A stretch of DNA of 64,000 nucleotides from NCBI RefSeq assembly GCF_021545335.1, contig NZ_CP089312.1:5332001-5396000 (forward strand), given 5' to 3'. This stretch comes from Streptomyces sp. GQFP. Lineage in GTDB: Bacteria; Actinomycetota; Actinomycetes; Streptomycetales; Streptomycetaceae. The notes under the pieces are model-generated. The model had not been told where the DNA came from. It made no database searches and saw only the letters and a list, made by a program, of their open reading frames with translations. The position numbers were made by a program, and so were the translations under genes. Shown here piece after piece: positions 1-7,984 of the stretch. How positions within the stretch are numbered: position 1 is the first letter of the stretch; each line of letters starts with the position of its first letter.

Positions 1-369
1 CCGCTCGGCGGCGCCCATGTCCCACTCGACGTTCAGCTTCTCGCCCATCCGCAGGGTGTCCGCCACGGTGAAACGCGGGTAGAGCGCCTTCTCCTGGGTG
101 AGCAGCGCGACCTTGGCCCGCGCCTCGGGCGTACCCGGTACGGCGTCCAGCACCCGTATCTCCCCGTCCCCGGCCCGCAACAGCCCACCGGCCAGCTGCA
201 ACAGGGTGCTCTTCCCGGCGCCGTTGCGCCCGACGAGGGCGGTGATCCGCCCGCCGGGAACGGTGAACTCGCAGTCCCGCAGGGCCCATTCACCCCGCGC
301 CCGATACCGGAACCCGAGCCCCGTGGCACGCAGCGCGGCGGGAGAGTCGCCCCCGGTGCCCCTGGTCAT
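1..369 (-). CDS. ABC transporter ATP-binding protein (N-terminal part, runs off the window)
   Basis: This is the nucleotide-binding subunit of an ABC transporter; only the first 123 codons are present because the gene continues past the left edge. The reading shows a Walker A motif GRNGAGKST at about residues 47-55, followed by a Q-loop region (LLTQEKALY). The ATG at 369-367 overlaps the TGA of the upstream GntR gene (ATGA), so the two are probably translationally coupled. GntR/YtrA regulators paired with ABC genes commonly control exporters that respond to envelope or antibiotic stress. The substrate cannot be told from this fragment. Confidence 0.85.
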   Translation of the reverse strand, partial: MTRGTGGDSPAALRATGLGFRYRARGEWALRDCEFTVPGGRITALVGRNGAGKSTLLQLAGGLLRAGDGEIRVLDAVPGTPEARAKVALLTQEKALYPRFTVADTLRMGEKLNVEWDMGAAER

Positions 370-779
370 ACGTCCTCCTCGATCTTCTGCCTGTCATGGG
401 CGTCCAGGGCGGCGGTGACCATGGCCAGGACGTCGGCGCGTTCGAGCCCAGCGGCCCGCGCCCGTGAGGTCCACTCGGCCAGGTCGGCACGGAGCGGCGA
501 ATCGTCCTCCGCACCGGGCCGGGCGAGCGACCGCGTCACGAACGTCCCCAGCCCGCGCCGCAGTTCGACCAGGCCGGCCTGCTCCATGTCGCGATAGGCG
601 CGGAGCACGGTGTTGGGGTTGATGGCGGTCGCCGCCACCACCTCCCTGGCCGTGGGCAACTTGTCCCCGACCTTCAATGTGCCCATCCGCAGCGCCCGTT
701 CGGTCTGCTCGACGATCTGCACATAGGCCGGGACACCGCTGCCACGGTCGATCCGGTACTCGACCACGTCACCATCCAT
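366..779 (-). CDS. GntR family transcriptional regulator, YtrA-like
   Basis: A 137-residue DNA-binding repressor. The N-terminal two thirds is a GntR winged helix (VPAYVQIVEQ, GDKLPTAREVVAATAINPNT, then GLGTFVT at about residue 77). The C-terminal tail is short and helical and lacks a large ligand-binding domain, which is the YtrA-subfamily layout. It overlaps the downstream ABC ATPase gene by 4 bp and so heads that operon. A near-perfect AT-rich inverted repeat sits immediately upstream, in the gap to the divergent membrane-protein gene, and is the obvious candidate for its autoregulatory operator. Family call is confident; the ligand is unknown. Confidence 0.88.
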   Translation of the reverse strand: MDGDVVEYRIDRGSGVPAYVQIVEQTERALRMGTLKVGDKLPTAREVVAATAINPNTVLRAYRDMEQAGLVELRRGLGTFVTRSLARPGAEDDSPLRADLAEWTSRARAAGLERADVLAMVTAALDAHDRQKIEEDV

Positions 780-785
780 GCTTGT

Positions 786-799
786 ATTAATTCATTAAT
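786..799. promoter_or_regulatory. Candidate GntR operator, AT-rich inverted repeat
   Basis: ATTAAT-TC-ATTAAT lies 7 bp upstream of the GntR start and also upstream of the divergent membrane-protein gene. Both arms are identical and self-palindromic, and they stand out in very GC-rich surroundings. YtrA-type regulators bind such dyads next to their own gene, so autoregulation is inferred. It may also overlap the -10 regions of one or both divergent promoters. Confidence 0.6.
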
Positions 800-836
800 G
801 GAAGCATGCTGGAGGTACGGCAGGGATGTCAACCTG

Positions 837-2468
837 ATGTCAATTGGAACCACCACCGCGCGCGCGTCCCTGGCCACGGCCGTCGCGCTGACCCTGGCCG
901 CCGTCGCCCAGCAGTTACTGCTGGTCGCGGGCCTGGGCGCCCTGCTCCCCGGCTGGCAGCCCTGGCCCTTCCTGCTGGCAGCGGCCCCCGCCTGGTGGCT
1001 GGCACGCCCACTGTGGGCCCACGCGGACCTCCCTCGCCCCACCGCACGGGCGATACGCGCACTGCACCGCATACCACCCCCGGTATACCTGGCGACCGTC
1101 CTGGCACTGGCGACCGCGGCCTGGGCGGTCCTCCAGCAGCACGAGCCGTACCTCGGCCACGAGGAGGCGGTGTACGCCAACAAGGCCCGCGCCTGGACCG
1201 ACGGCACCCCCGACGCGGGCTGGGGCGAGTACCGTCCGCCCGGACTCCCGGCCCTCGGCCGCCTCGCCCTCGCTCTCCACAACGACGTGGGCAGCCTGCG
1301 TACGACGGCGCTCCTGCTCACCCTCTTCACCCTGACGGCGACCTACCTGACCGCGGCCCGCTGGACGACACCCCGCCGAGCGGTGGTCGTGACCCTCCTC
1401 CTGCTCTCGGGCCTCGGATTCCTGCGCCGGGTACCGCAGTTCCTCAACGACATAGGCGCCACAGGCCTGTTGCTGATCGTCGTCTTCCTCCTGACCCGCG
1501 CCCAGGAGGTACGCCGCTCCCGCGCCCTGCCCCTCGCGGCGGCCGTGGCGGTGGCCGCCTTCTACCTCCGCTACGGCAGCACGGGCAACCTCCTGGCGAT
1601 CGCGCTGGCCGCGCTGTTCGCGTACGGCCCGCGCGCCTGGCTTGCACAGGGCCGCCGCCTGGCAGCCGCGCTGGCCGTCCTCGCCCTCGGCCTGCTGCCC
1701 CACTTCGTCCACGCCACACAGGTCACAGGATCACCGTTCGGCCTGATCCTGTGGGCGGGCACCCAGGCCAACCGCGTCTACGTCGGCGACGGCCTCGTCT
1801 ACTACCTGGCGATCTTCCCGTACCGCCTGGCCGGAGACCTGGGAGCGGTGGTGATGACGGCGGGCCTGCTCCTGGCGGCAAGCGCGCTGCGTACGCGAGG
1901 GGACTCCGCGCGCAGCGCCCGCCGGGTCTTCCTGGCCTCGACGGCGGTCCTGATCCTCGTCGTCCTGGGTCTCGCGACGGACGGCGAACCGCGCTTCGTC
2001 TACCTCTCGGTCATCCTGCTCACGATCCTGGGCGTGGAGGCCGTGGCGGAGCGGACAGGACCCTGGAGAAAGGGCGCGCTGACCGCTGTAGCGGCCCTGG
2101 CGGCCCTGACCACCGCCGGTACGACCCAGGTCGTGGCCCACGGAGCGATGCCGGGCCCGACCAACCTGGCCCGCTCGACGGTCCCGGTCGCCGAAGACCT
2201 GACCTCGAACTCCCCCTGCCTCCTGGTCACCGGCTACGAACCGGAGGCGGGCTGGTACTCGGGCTGCGACGCGGTCACATACGCCCAGTACGCCCGTACG
2301 CCCCCACCCCCGAAAACCCGGGTCACCCTGCTCCTCTTCGACCACGGCCGCCTGCAGCCGGGCCCGGCCGCCCTGTCCCGCCTGATCGGCGACCGCGCGA
2401 CGCGGGTGCGCACGATCCCGACGGAGGGGGCACTGGGCGAGGCGAGGGCGATCACGCTGCTCCCCTGA
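837..2468 (+). CDS. Polytopic membrane protein, GT-C (ArnT/PMT-like) glycosyltransferase family
   Basis: 543 residues with roughly ten or more hydrophobic segments. After the first long hydrophobic stretch there is an acidic loop, HEEAVYANKARAW, followed by GEYRPPGLPAL. This resembles the first periplasmic loop of GT-C glycosyltransferases (ArnT/PMT type), where acidic residues are catalytic. It would transfer a sugar from a polyprenyl-phosphate donor at the outer face of the membrane; the substrate is not predictable. I chose the ATG at 837, preceded by AGGG, over the in-frame ATG at 798, which lies inside the operator-like repeat. Codon 27 is a TTA (915-917), which in Streptomyces makes translation depend on the bldA tRNA. 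Confidence 0.7.
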   Translation: MSIGTTTARASLATAVALTLAAVAQQLLLVAGLGALLPGWQPWPFLLAAAPAWWLARPLWAHADLPRPTARAIRALHRIPPPVYLATVLALATAAWAVLQQHEPYLGHEEAVYANKARAWTDGTPDAGWGEYRPPGLPALGRLALALHNDVGSLRTTALLLTLFTLTATYLTAARWTTPRRAVVVTLLLLSGLGFLRRVPQFLNDIGATGLLLIVVFLLTRAQEVRRSRALPLAAAVAVAAFYLRYGSTGNLLAIALAALFAYGPRAWLAQGRRLAAALAVLALGLLPHFVHATQVTGSPFGLILWAGTQANRVYVGDGLVYYLAIFPYRLAGDLGAVVMTAGLLLAASALRTRGDSARSARRVFLASTAVLILVVLGLATDGEPRFVYLSVILLTILGVEAVAERTGPWRKGALTAVAALAALTTAGTTQVVAHGAMPGPTNLARSTVPVAEDLTSNSPCLLVTGYEPEAGWYSGCDAVTYAQYARTPPPPKTRVTLLLFDHGRLQPGPAALSRLIGDRATRVRTIPTEGALGEARAITLLP

Positions 2469-2501
2469 GCCCGCCGGAGTCCTCGTTCGGACGGACCGCC
2501 C

Positions 2502-3842
2502 TCATGGAGTGCTGGGCGCTGCCTGAGGGGCGGAAGTGGTCCCGTACATCCGGCCGATCGCGGGATCGACGTGGAAGACCGTGTTGGATCCGCCGTCCCG
2601 CACCGGGGCCTGCGCGGCCTGGACGTAGCCGCCGGTGACCGAGACGAAGGCGGCGCTCGTGGCGGCGATGCCGTACTGCGGGGAGTTGACGCCGCCCCCG
2701 GTGTCCTCGACGCCCGGGAAGACGGTCACGCCGGTGACGACCACCGGGACGGTCGCGCCCTGGACCTTCAGGCCCGCGAAGCCCCCGCCGCCCGCGAGGG
2801 TGTTGCCGCCGTCGCGGCGGAGCATGAGCCCGGTGAAGAGGACCGGGCTGGTGCCCTGCGCGTCCACGTACACACCGTTGAAGTTGTTGCGGTCGGTACT
2901 GAAGTTGGCGAAACTGCAGCCGCCGGCGCCCGTGCCGCTGCTCCAGGTGCCGGTCACCTGCAGACCGTGGGCCTTGTTGAACTCGGCCCGGCAGCCGATG
3001 AACTGCGAGTTGCTGGCGTTGGCGACGTAGAACCCACTCCCCTTGCAGCCGATCGCCTCCAGGTCGATCCAGGTGCAGTCCGTCATGGACAGACTGAACC
3101 CGTGCCCACCGCACTGACTGGCGACGATCCGGGTCCCCCGCCAGCTGTAGGCACCGTTGGGGCTGATCGTCGACGAGGTGTGGCGCGGGGCGGCGATGCC
3201 ACGGCCCCCGACGCCCGTGATCGAGACGTCCTGGAGCACCACGCTGTGCACGAGCCCGTACGCCTGGATCCCGTCCACCGTGTTGCTCCCGGCGTTCGGC
3301 CCGAGGTCGCCGTTGAACATCCGGCCCCCCGGAAGCTGGGACCCGTCGATGCTGACGCCGAAGACCCGCTGCTCGGAACTGTGGCCGTCCGGCAGGACGT
3401 TGTGGTCCCAGGTCTGTTCGTCCAGGAACCGGATGACGGCGGGATTCAGCCCGGGGTCGTCAGGAGTGGGATGGACACCCTCCCCCTCCGTAGAGAAGTC
3501 CACACGAGGCTGGATCGAGGACAGACTCGGCTGGAGATGGTTCCCGTGGGTCCCCTGAAGGGTCACCCCGGACGGCACCTCCAAGGGCTGCCCGACCGAG
3601 TACGTCCCCGCGGGCAGATAGACCACCCCGCCACTCGGACACGCGGCCAGTGCCGAGTTGATGGCGGCCGCGTCATCGGTACTGCCGTCGCCGGTCGCCC
3701 CGTAGGGCGCGGCGGTTACGTCGATCCAGTCAGTGGGCGTCGTGGCAGCCGCCGAGGCACCACCGGCGGCGGCGATCGCCACGGCCCCGGAGGCCCCCGC
3801 GGTGGCAGCGGCGAGGAGAACACGTCTGCGCGAAGTTTCCAT
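2502..3842 (-). CDS. Secreted right-handed beta-helix protein (pectate lyase 3 superfamily), Tat substrate
   Basis: 446 residues. The N-terminus reads METSRRRVLLAAATAGASGA, a twin-arginine signal peptide followed by an Ala-rich segment ending near ASAAATTP. The mature part begins with the signature VTAAPYGATGDGSTDDAAAI (about residues 44-63), typical of the pectate_lyase_3/GH55-type fold that opens many beta-helix polysaccharide lyases and phage tailspikes. The rest is repetitive beta-helix sequence rich in Gly, Asn and Val (VDGIQAYGLV, VTGVGGRGI). It is probably exported folded and acts on, or binds, an extracellular polysaccharide. No catalytic residues can be assigned by eye. It is convergent with the preceding membrane-protein gene. 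Confidence 0.75.
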   Translation of the reverse strand: METSRRRVLLAAATAGASGAVAIAAAGGASAAATTPTDWIDVTAAPYGATGDGSTDDAAAINSALAACPSGGVVYLPAGTYSVGQPLEVPSGVTLQGTHGNHLQPSLSSIQPRVDFSTEGEGVHPTPDDPGLNPAVIRFLDEQTWDHNVLPDGHSSEQRVFGVSIDGSQLPGGRMFNGDLGPNAGSNTVDGIQAYGLVHSVVLQDVSITGVGGRGIAAPRHTSSTISPNGAYSWRGTRIVASQCGGHGFSLSMTDCTWIDLEAIGCKGSGFYVANASNSQFIGCRAEFNKAHGLQVTGTWSSGTGAGGCSFANFSTDRNNFNGVYVDAQGTSPVLFTGLMLRRDGGNTLAGGGGFAGLKVQGATVPVVVTGVTVFPGVEDTGGGVNSPQYGIAATSAAFVSVTGGYVQAAQAPVRDGGSNTVFHVDPAIGRMYGTTSAPQAAPSTP

Positions 3843-3863
3843 AAACCGTAACCGTCCGATCTC

Positions 3864-3891
3864 GTGAGGGGCCGGAATCCCGGCCCCTCAC
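3864..3891 (-). terminator. Perfect 12-bp hairpin, terminator of the small secreted-protein gene
   Basis: GTGAGGGGCCGG and CCGGCCCCTCAC are perfect complements around an AATC loop. It lies between the end of the leftward small secreted-protein gene and the start of the beta-helix gene. No long T-run follows, as is usual for Streptomyces terminators. Confidence 0.7.
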
Positions 3892-3929
3892 GGTGAGGCG
3901 TTCGTGCTCCGTGTACTACGAGGCGTGTA

Positions 3930-4289
3930 CTACGGCTCGATGAGGATCGAGTTGATCGGCGTGAGGTTAGCCCACCGGAGGTAGTCCGGCTGGAGGGCGG
4001 TCCCGCACCCCGTGCCGTTGCTGCCCGTGCACAGCTTCACGGTCCAGCCGTCGGTCTGGTTGTTGTAGACCCAGTGGTATCCCTCCTGGTTGTAGAGCTT
4101 GTGGACTCCGCGGGCGTAGTAGACGTTCGTCGGACTGCTGGTGTCCGCGCTCTGACCCTGCGGGTAGATGCACACGGTCCCGACGGGGCAGTCGCTCTCG
4201 GCCGCGGACACCGGCCCCGCGCCCGCGCCCAACAGCCCGAACGCGAGAGCGATGGCCCCGGCGCCGCCCGCGAGTGCACGCCGGATCAT
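3930..4289 (-). CDS. Small secreted protein, peptidase-inhibitor (I36-like) family
   Basis: 119 residues with a clear Sec signal peptide: MIRRALAGGAGAIALAFGLL, then cleavage near VSAAES. The mature domain of about 90 residues has four Cys (CPVGTVCIY near its start, then CTGSNGTGC), consistent with two disulfides. It also has many aromatic and Asn residues and ends in INSILIEP. This composition matches the small secreted peptidase-inhibitor I36/SMI-like proteins common in Streptomyces. Its ATG overlaps the stop codon of the sensor-phosphatase gene (ATGA), so it is probably cotranslated with that gene. The family assignment is by resemblance and moderately certain; the target is unknown. Confidence 0.6.
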   Translation of the reverse strand: MIRRALAGGAGAIALAFGLLGAGAGPVSAAESDCPVGTVCIYPQGQSADTSSPTNVYYARGVHKLYNQEGYHWVYNNQTDGWTVKLCTGSNGTGCGTALQPDYLRWANLTPINSILIEP

Positions 4290-6784
4290 TCCTGGTCGTT
4301 GAGATCTTGTTCCGCCCAGATGATCTTTCCCTCAGGGGTGTGGCGGGCGCCCCAGCGGTCGGTGAACTGGGCGACCAGCATCAGGCCGCGGCCGCCTTCG
4401 TCGAAGGCACGGGCACGACGAAGATGCGGGGCGGTACTGCTGCCGTCGGAGACTTCACAGGTCAGGCAGCCGTCTTCCCGTATCAGGCGCATTTGGATGG
4501 GGTCGGCGCCGTAGCGGATGGCGTTGGTGACCAGTTCGCTGACCACCAGCTCGGTCGTGAACGCCACTTCATCCAGTCCCCACGCGGCGAGCTGGTCTGC
4601 GGCGTATTTTCGCGCCTCGGAGACCACGGCGGGGTCGGCGGGCAAGCTCCAGGAGGCGTGGTGGGCGTCATCCAGGATGTGCGTGCGGGCCAGAAGAAGC
4701 GCAACGTCGTCGGAGGGCCGGTCGTGGAGCAGAGTCCGCAAGACAGCGTCGCAGCGCTCCTCCAGTGTGAGTGACGGGCGGGCCAGGGTTGCCCGGAGAA
4801 GGTCGAGTCCCACGTCGATGTCGCGCTCGGCCGAATGGATAAGGCCGTCGGTGTACAGGGCGAGTACGCTCCCCTCGGGAACATCGAACTCAGCGGTTTC
4901 GAAGGGGATGCCGCCCAGCCCCAGTGGAGGCCCGGCGGGCAGGTCGAGGAAGTCGACGGTGCCGTCGGGGGCGACCATGGCAGGGAAAGGATGTCCGGCC
5001 CGGGCCATCGAGCAGCGGCCGGACACCGGGTCATAAACCACGTACAGACAGCTTGCGCTCATCTCGCCGGCGCTGTCCCTGTCCGGGACTCCGCCGCTCT
5101 GCTGCTCGTCACGGTCCAGCCGCAGGACGATGTCGTCGAGCTGGGTGAGCAACTCGTCCGGTGGGAGGTCGACATCGGCCAGGGTCCGTACCGCCATCCG
5201 CAGCTGCCCCATCGTCGCGGAGGCTTGGATGCCGTGGCCGACCACGTCGCCCACCACCAGTGCCACCCGTGCCCCGGACAACGGGATCACATCGAACCAG
5301 TCCCCGCCCACCCCCGTACCCGGTACGGCAGGCAGATAGCGGGAGGCGATCTCCACGGCTGTTTGCCGGGGCGCTGCCCGGGGAAGCAGGCTGCGCCGAA
5401 GGGCCAGTGCGATGCTTCGTTCATGGGCGTATCGGCGGGCGTTGTCAACGCACACCGCAGCTCGTGCGGCCAGTTCCTCCGCCAGCAGCAGATCGCTGGC
5501 GTCGTAGGGAAACGCAGTACGGTGCCTGGCGAGGACCGCGACACCCAGCGTGGTGCCGCGAGCTCGCAGCGGCACCACGATCGTCGAGTGGATCCCGTAG
5601 GCGCGCATGCTGCGTTCACGCTCAGGGCTGCCGACCGCCCACCATCGCAGGGTTTTCTCATCGACCGGGTGCGACACAGCCTGGCCGAGGGCCAGAGCCC
5701 GGCCCGGTGGTGACTGCTCGTCGTACATGTGCCTCTTGCCCACCGGGACCACCGACTCGGGACATCCCTCCAGTACTGACCGCTGGGCGACCCGGCGGAA
5801 GAACTGGGACTCCGCGGCCACGCCGAAATCCGGATCCTCACCGGACAACACGGCGTCGAGCAGGTCGACGGTGACGAAATCGGCGAACCCGCCGACGGCC
5901 GTCTCCGCCAGTTCCTCGGCGGTGCGGGCCACATCCAGCGCGGTCCCGATATGCACGCTCGCCTCGTTCACCAGCTCCAGCCGCCGACGTGCCTGATACT
6001 GCTCGGTGGTGTCGAGGACAACCGCGGAGAAGCCGTGCATCCGGCCCGTTCGGTCCTTCAGCGGGGAGTACACCCCGGTCCACGCGTGCTCGCGGAGGTC
6101 GCCGGGAAAGCTCAGGTACCAGTCACGCGTGACCGACTCCCCGGTCATGAGCACCCGATCGGTGATACCGCGTAGCTCTTCCAGCCCGGGCAGCACCCGG
6201 CCGTGCTCCACCTCACCGGCGGGCAGACCGAACAGTTGCTGCTCCGTTCGGCCTGTCAGTTGTTCCATGGCCTCGTTGACGGCGACGAGCAGGGCCCGGT
6301 TGTCGAACAGTGCCACCGGGATCGGAAGCTGATCAAGACCCCATATGCGGACCAGCGCCGTCCTGGGATCCCCGTCGTCATCGGGGGAAGGCGCTGGCCC
6401 CTCGCCCGGGGAAGGCTGCGATCCGGGGACGGTCACGGTCACGGTGACGTACCACTCGAGCTGTCGGGCCACGCCGAGTAGCGGCAGAGCCTGAGCGGTC
6501 ACACGGACGACATGCCCGTCCGCCTGCCGGAGCGCCAGCGGCGCGCTCCAGGCTCTTCGCTCGGCGAAACCGGCCCTGGCGGTCTCGGGCAGCTCCGCCG
6601 CGAGCAGCCGGGCGGCCGGCCTCCCGATGACGTCATCGTCATCGCGGCCGAGAAGGCGACGGGCCTTGCTGCTCCACGCGGTGATGGTGCCCCGCGCGTC
6701 GACCACCAGCACAGCGGCCTCATCCGGCGCCGTGCTCTGATGTCCGTCGTCTCCGCCCGCACGCATGACATCGTTCTCACCCAT
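4286..6784 (-). CDS. SpoIIE-type PP2C phosphatase with PAS, GAF and HATPase domains
   Basis: 832 residues, cytoplasmic. Order of domains: PAS (about 20-125, VVDARGTITAWSSKARRLLG), second PAS with PAC (about 155-280, FDNRALLVAVNEAMEQLTGR), GAF (about 290-440), SpoIIE/PP2C phosphatase (about 455-680; GGDWFDVIPL and VVGDVVGHGI supply the metal-binding Asp residues), and a C-terminal HATPase_c anti-sigma-kinase-like domain (ELVVSELVTNAIRYG, then DEGGRGLMLV). Such proteins dephosphorylate anti-sigma-factor antagonists and may also phosphorylate or bind sigma partners in partner-switching stress pathways. The ATG at 6784 is preceded by GGGAG at good spacing, so I reject the longer in-frame start at 6886. 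It is coupled to the downstream secreted protein. Confidence 0.88.
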   Translation of the reverse strand: MGENDVMRAGGDDGHQSTAPDEAAVLVVDARGTITAWSSKARRLLGRDDDDVIGRPAARLLAAELPETARAGFAERRAWSAPLALRQADGHVVRVTAQALPLLGVARQLEWYVTVTVTVPGSQPSPGEGPAPSPDDDGDPRTALVRIWGLDQLPIPVALFDNRALLVAVNEAMEQLTGRTEQQLFGLPAGEVEHGRVLPGLEELRGITDRVLMTGESVTRDWYLSFPGDLREHAWTGVYSPLKDRTGRMHGFSAVVLDTTEQYQARRRLELVNEASVHIGTALDVARTAEELAETAVGGFADFVTVDLLDAVLSGEDPDFGVAAESQFFRRVAQRSVLEGCPESVVPVGKRHMYDEQSPPGRALALGQAVSHPVDEKTLRWWAVGSPERERSMRAYGIHSTIVVPLRARGTTLGVAVLARHRTAFPYDASDLLLAEELAARAAVCVDNARRYAHERSIALALRRSLLPRAAPRQTAVEIASRYLPAVPGTGVGGDWFDVIPLSGARVALVVGDVVGHGIQASATMGQLRMAVRTLADVDLPPDELLTQLDDIVLRLDRDEQQSGGVPDRDSAGEMSASCLYVVYDPVSGRCSMARAGHPFPAMVAPDGTVDFLDLPAGPPLGLGGIPFETAEFDVPEGSVLALYTDGLIHSAERDIDVGLDLLRATLARPSLTLEERCDAVLRTLLHDRPSDDVALLLARTHILDDAHHASWSLPADPAVVSEARKYAADQLAAWGLDEVAFTTELVVSELVTNAIRYGADPIQMRLIREDGCLTCEVSDGSSTAPHLRRARAFDEGGRGLMLVAQFTDRWGARHTPEGKIIWAEQDLNDQE

Positions 6785-7103
6785 CGGGACACTCCCGTCC
6801 CGTCCCGGGCCCAGAGCACCCCGGCCCTCAACCAACACTTCAAAGGTACGTCGACCCGTCCGCGGTGTCGCGCAGGGCTGTGCCAAGATTCTTGATCTTG
6901 GATCAGCGCTGATCAGGTGATGCCGAGGATGGTCAGTGGCCGGTGGAACGGCTCGTAGGACATCTCGCCAAGGGCACCGGCGATGGCGGCGCTCACGCCA
7001 AAATGGCTGCGACGTACCCCTTCTCTCGCATCAGGCGGCTGAACGCTACATGCCATGTCTGCTGGCCCTGATCCACGTTTCCGCAGATCAGGGCCACTTC
7101 GTA
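6785..7103. other. Non-coding gap with palindromes beside the left island boundary
   Basis: No convincing gene. A perfect 14-bp palindrome GATCAGCGCTGATC lies at 6901-6914. A 10-bp perfect inverted repeat, GGCCCTGATC (7064-7073) and GATCAGGGCC (7086-7095), ends 8 bp before the left att repeat. A short leftward reading (about 7003-6917) translates to GVSAAIAGALGEMSYEPF followed by HRPLTILGIT and a stop. It looks protein-like and may be the tail of a disrupted gene, but I cannot name it. Confidence 0.4.
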
Positions 7104-7141
7104 GTGCCCGGTGAGGCACTGGCGGAGGATACGAGATTCGA
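7104..7141. repeat. attL-like direct repeat, left end of tRNA-Ser island
   Basis: These 38 bp are identical to 17554-17591. From 7121 on they reproduce the last 21 bases of tRNA-Ser(GGA) (GGCGGAGGATACGAGATTCG and one more base). The match stops inside the T-loop, where the two sequences diverge (GTTCTG here, ACTCGT at the tRNA). Duplication of a tRNA 3' end is the normal scar of integration by a tyrosine recombinase. Confidence 0.85.
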
Positions 7142-7231
7142 GTTCTGACCTGCGGTGCGGCTGTGGCGAGTGGGGCTACTGAACGGTGCTGTACGGAGGT
7201 GAATGCAACCAGAACTGCAACCATCGCCCGC

Positions 7232-7654
7232 CTATTTGCCGCTCTCCGGGCCGTACCACTGGAGAGCCTGGCCGGTCACTGCCGCGATGCGGACGAAGTC
7301 GTGGTCGCGGTGCAGGAGGGTGAGCCCTTGCAGCTCGGCCGTCGCGGCGACGACGAGATCCACCGCACCCGCACTGCGATGCTTTCCCTGTTTGGTGAGA
7401 GCTTCCTGGACCTGCCAGGCGCGGTCGTAGGCGCGGTCGTCGACGGGAACCCAACCGAAGATCAGTCGCATGTCCTCGATGCCGCACGCCCTGTCGGCGG
7501 CCGACCGGGCGCTGTAGAAGAACTCAAGCTCGGTGATCGGGCAGGTGGCGATGAGCCCGGCGGCTGCCGCCTGGTCCCAGCCGTACTGCTCCGCGTCCTC
7601 GCGCATGAACCGAGCGAGCGCGCTGGTGTCGATCAGGAACTGGGCCGCGTTCAC
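7232..7654 (-). CDS. vapC: PIN-domain toxin, VapC family
   Basis: 140 residues forming a single PIN domain. VapC toxins are Mg-dependent endoribonucleases that cut tRNA or rRNA. The acidic active-site set is visible: Asp in FLIDTSALARF (residue 9), Glu in ITELEFFYS (about 42-43), Asp in AVDLVVAATA (about 98) and Asp in LHRDHDF (about 116). The start codon overlaps the end of the antitoxin gene by 4 bp, the usual toxin-second arrangement. It lies just inside the left att site of the island, where such pairs often stabilise mobile DNA. Confident as a VapC toxin; the target RNA is unknown. Confidence 0.9.
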   Translation of the reverse strand: MNAAQFLIDTSALARFMREDAEQYGWDQAAAAGLIATCPITELEFFYSARSAADRACGIEDMRLIFGWVPVDDRAYDRAWQVQEALTKQGKHRSAGAVDLVVAATAELQGLTLLHRDHDFVRIAAVTGQALQWYGPESGK

Positions 7655-7866
7655 CGGCGGTAGTTCCCCTTGTTCTCGAACAGCTCCAGATCGAATGCGC
7701 CGTCCCCGGCCGCGGCCCGCAGCCGGGCGAGAGCCAGGGCGCGACGCCTGCTCTCCAGCACCTCGCGAAGAGCGGTGTTGACCGTCTCCTTCTTGGTGCT
7801 CGTCCCGAGGGCTTTCGCGACATCCGCGACCAGGTCGTCGTCCAGGTCGATAACCGTCCGACTCAC
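7651..7866 (-). CDS. vapB: Type II antitoxin, VapB family
   Basis: 71 residues. The N-terminus (MSRTVIDLDDDLVADVAKAL, then GTSTKKETVNTALREVLE) is a ribbon-helix-helix/VapB DNA-binding motif. The C-terminal tail, ending ELFENKGNYRR, would wrap the PIN toxin. It should neutralise the adjacent VapC and repress the shared promoter. The next gene starts within its last codons (ATGA overlap). A strong -10 box and a short dyad upstream support a tightly autoregulated two-gene operon. Confidence 0.88.
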   Translation of the reverse strand: MSRTVIDLDDDLVADVAKALGTSTKKETVNTALREVLESRRRALALARLRAAAGDGAFDLELFENKGNYRR

Positions 7867-7878
7867 GAGTGCCTCCCT

Positions 7879-7905
7879 GATATCAAATGTGGGATTGATT
7901 ATATC
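7879..7905 (-). promoter_or_regulatory. vapBC promoter with dyad
   Basis: On the minus strand TATAAT occurs at 7903-7898, a perfect -10 hexamer and rare in this GC-rich DNA. The flanking GATAT (7879-7883) and ATATC (7901-7905) form a dyad centred about 26 bp upstream of the vapB ATG. This suits autorepression by the VapBC complex; the binding is inferred. Confidence 0.6.
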
Positions 7906-7932
7906 TCACGAGGTGCCCCGCGAGGTGGCACA

Positions 7933-7969
7933 CCCGGGCACCCGGGCATCCGGGCATCCGGGCACCCGG
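7933..7969. repeat. 8-bp tandem repeat, four and a half copies
   Basis: CCCGGGCA, CCCGGGCA, TCCGGGCA, TCCGGGCA and a final CCCGG follow each other between the vapB promoter and the 3' end of the WYL/helicase-associated gene. It is a simple slippage-type repeat; I see no function. Confidence 0.7.
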
Positions 7970-7984
7970 CCTGGCCGCCGAGTC

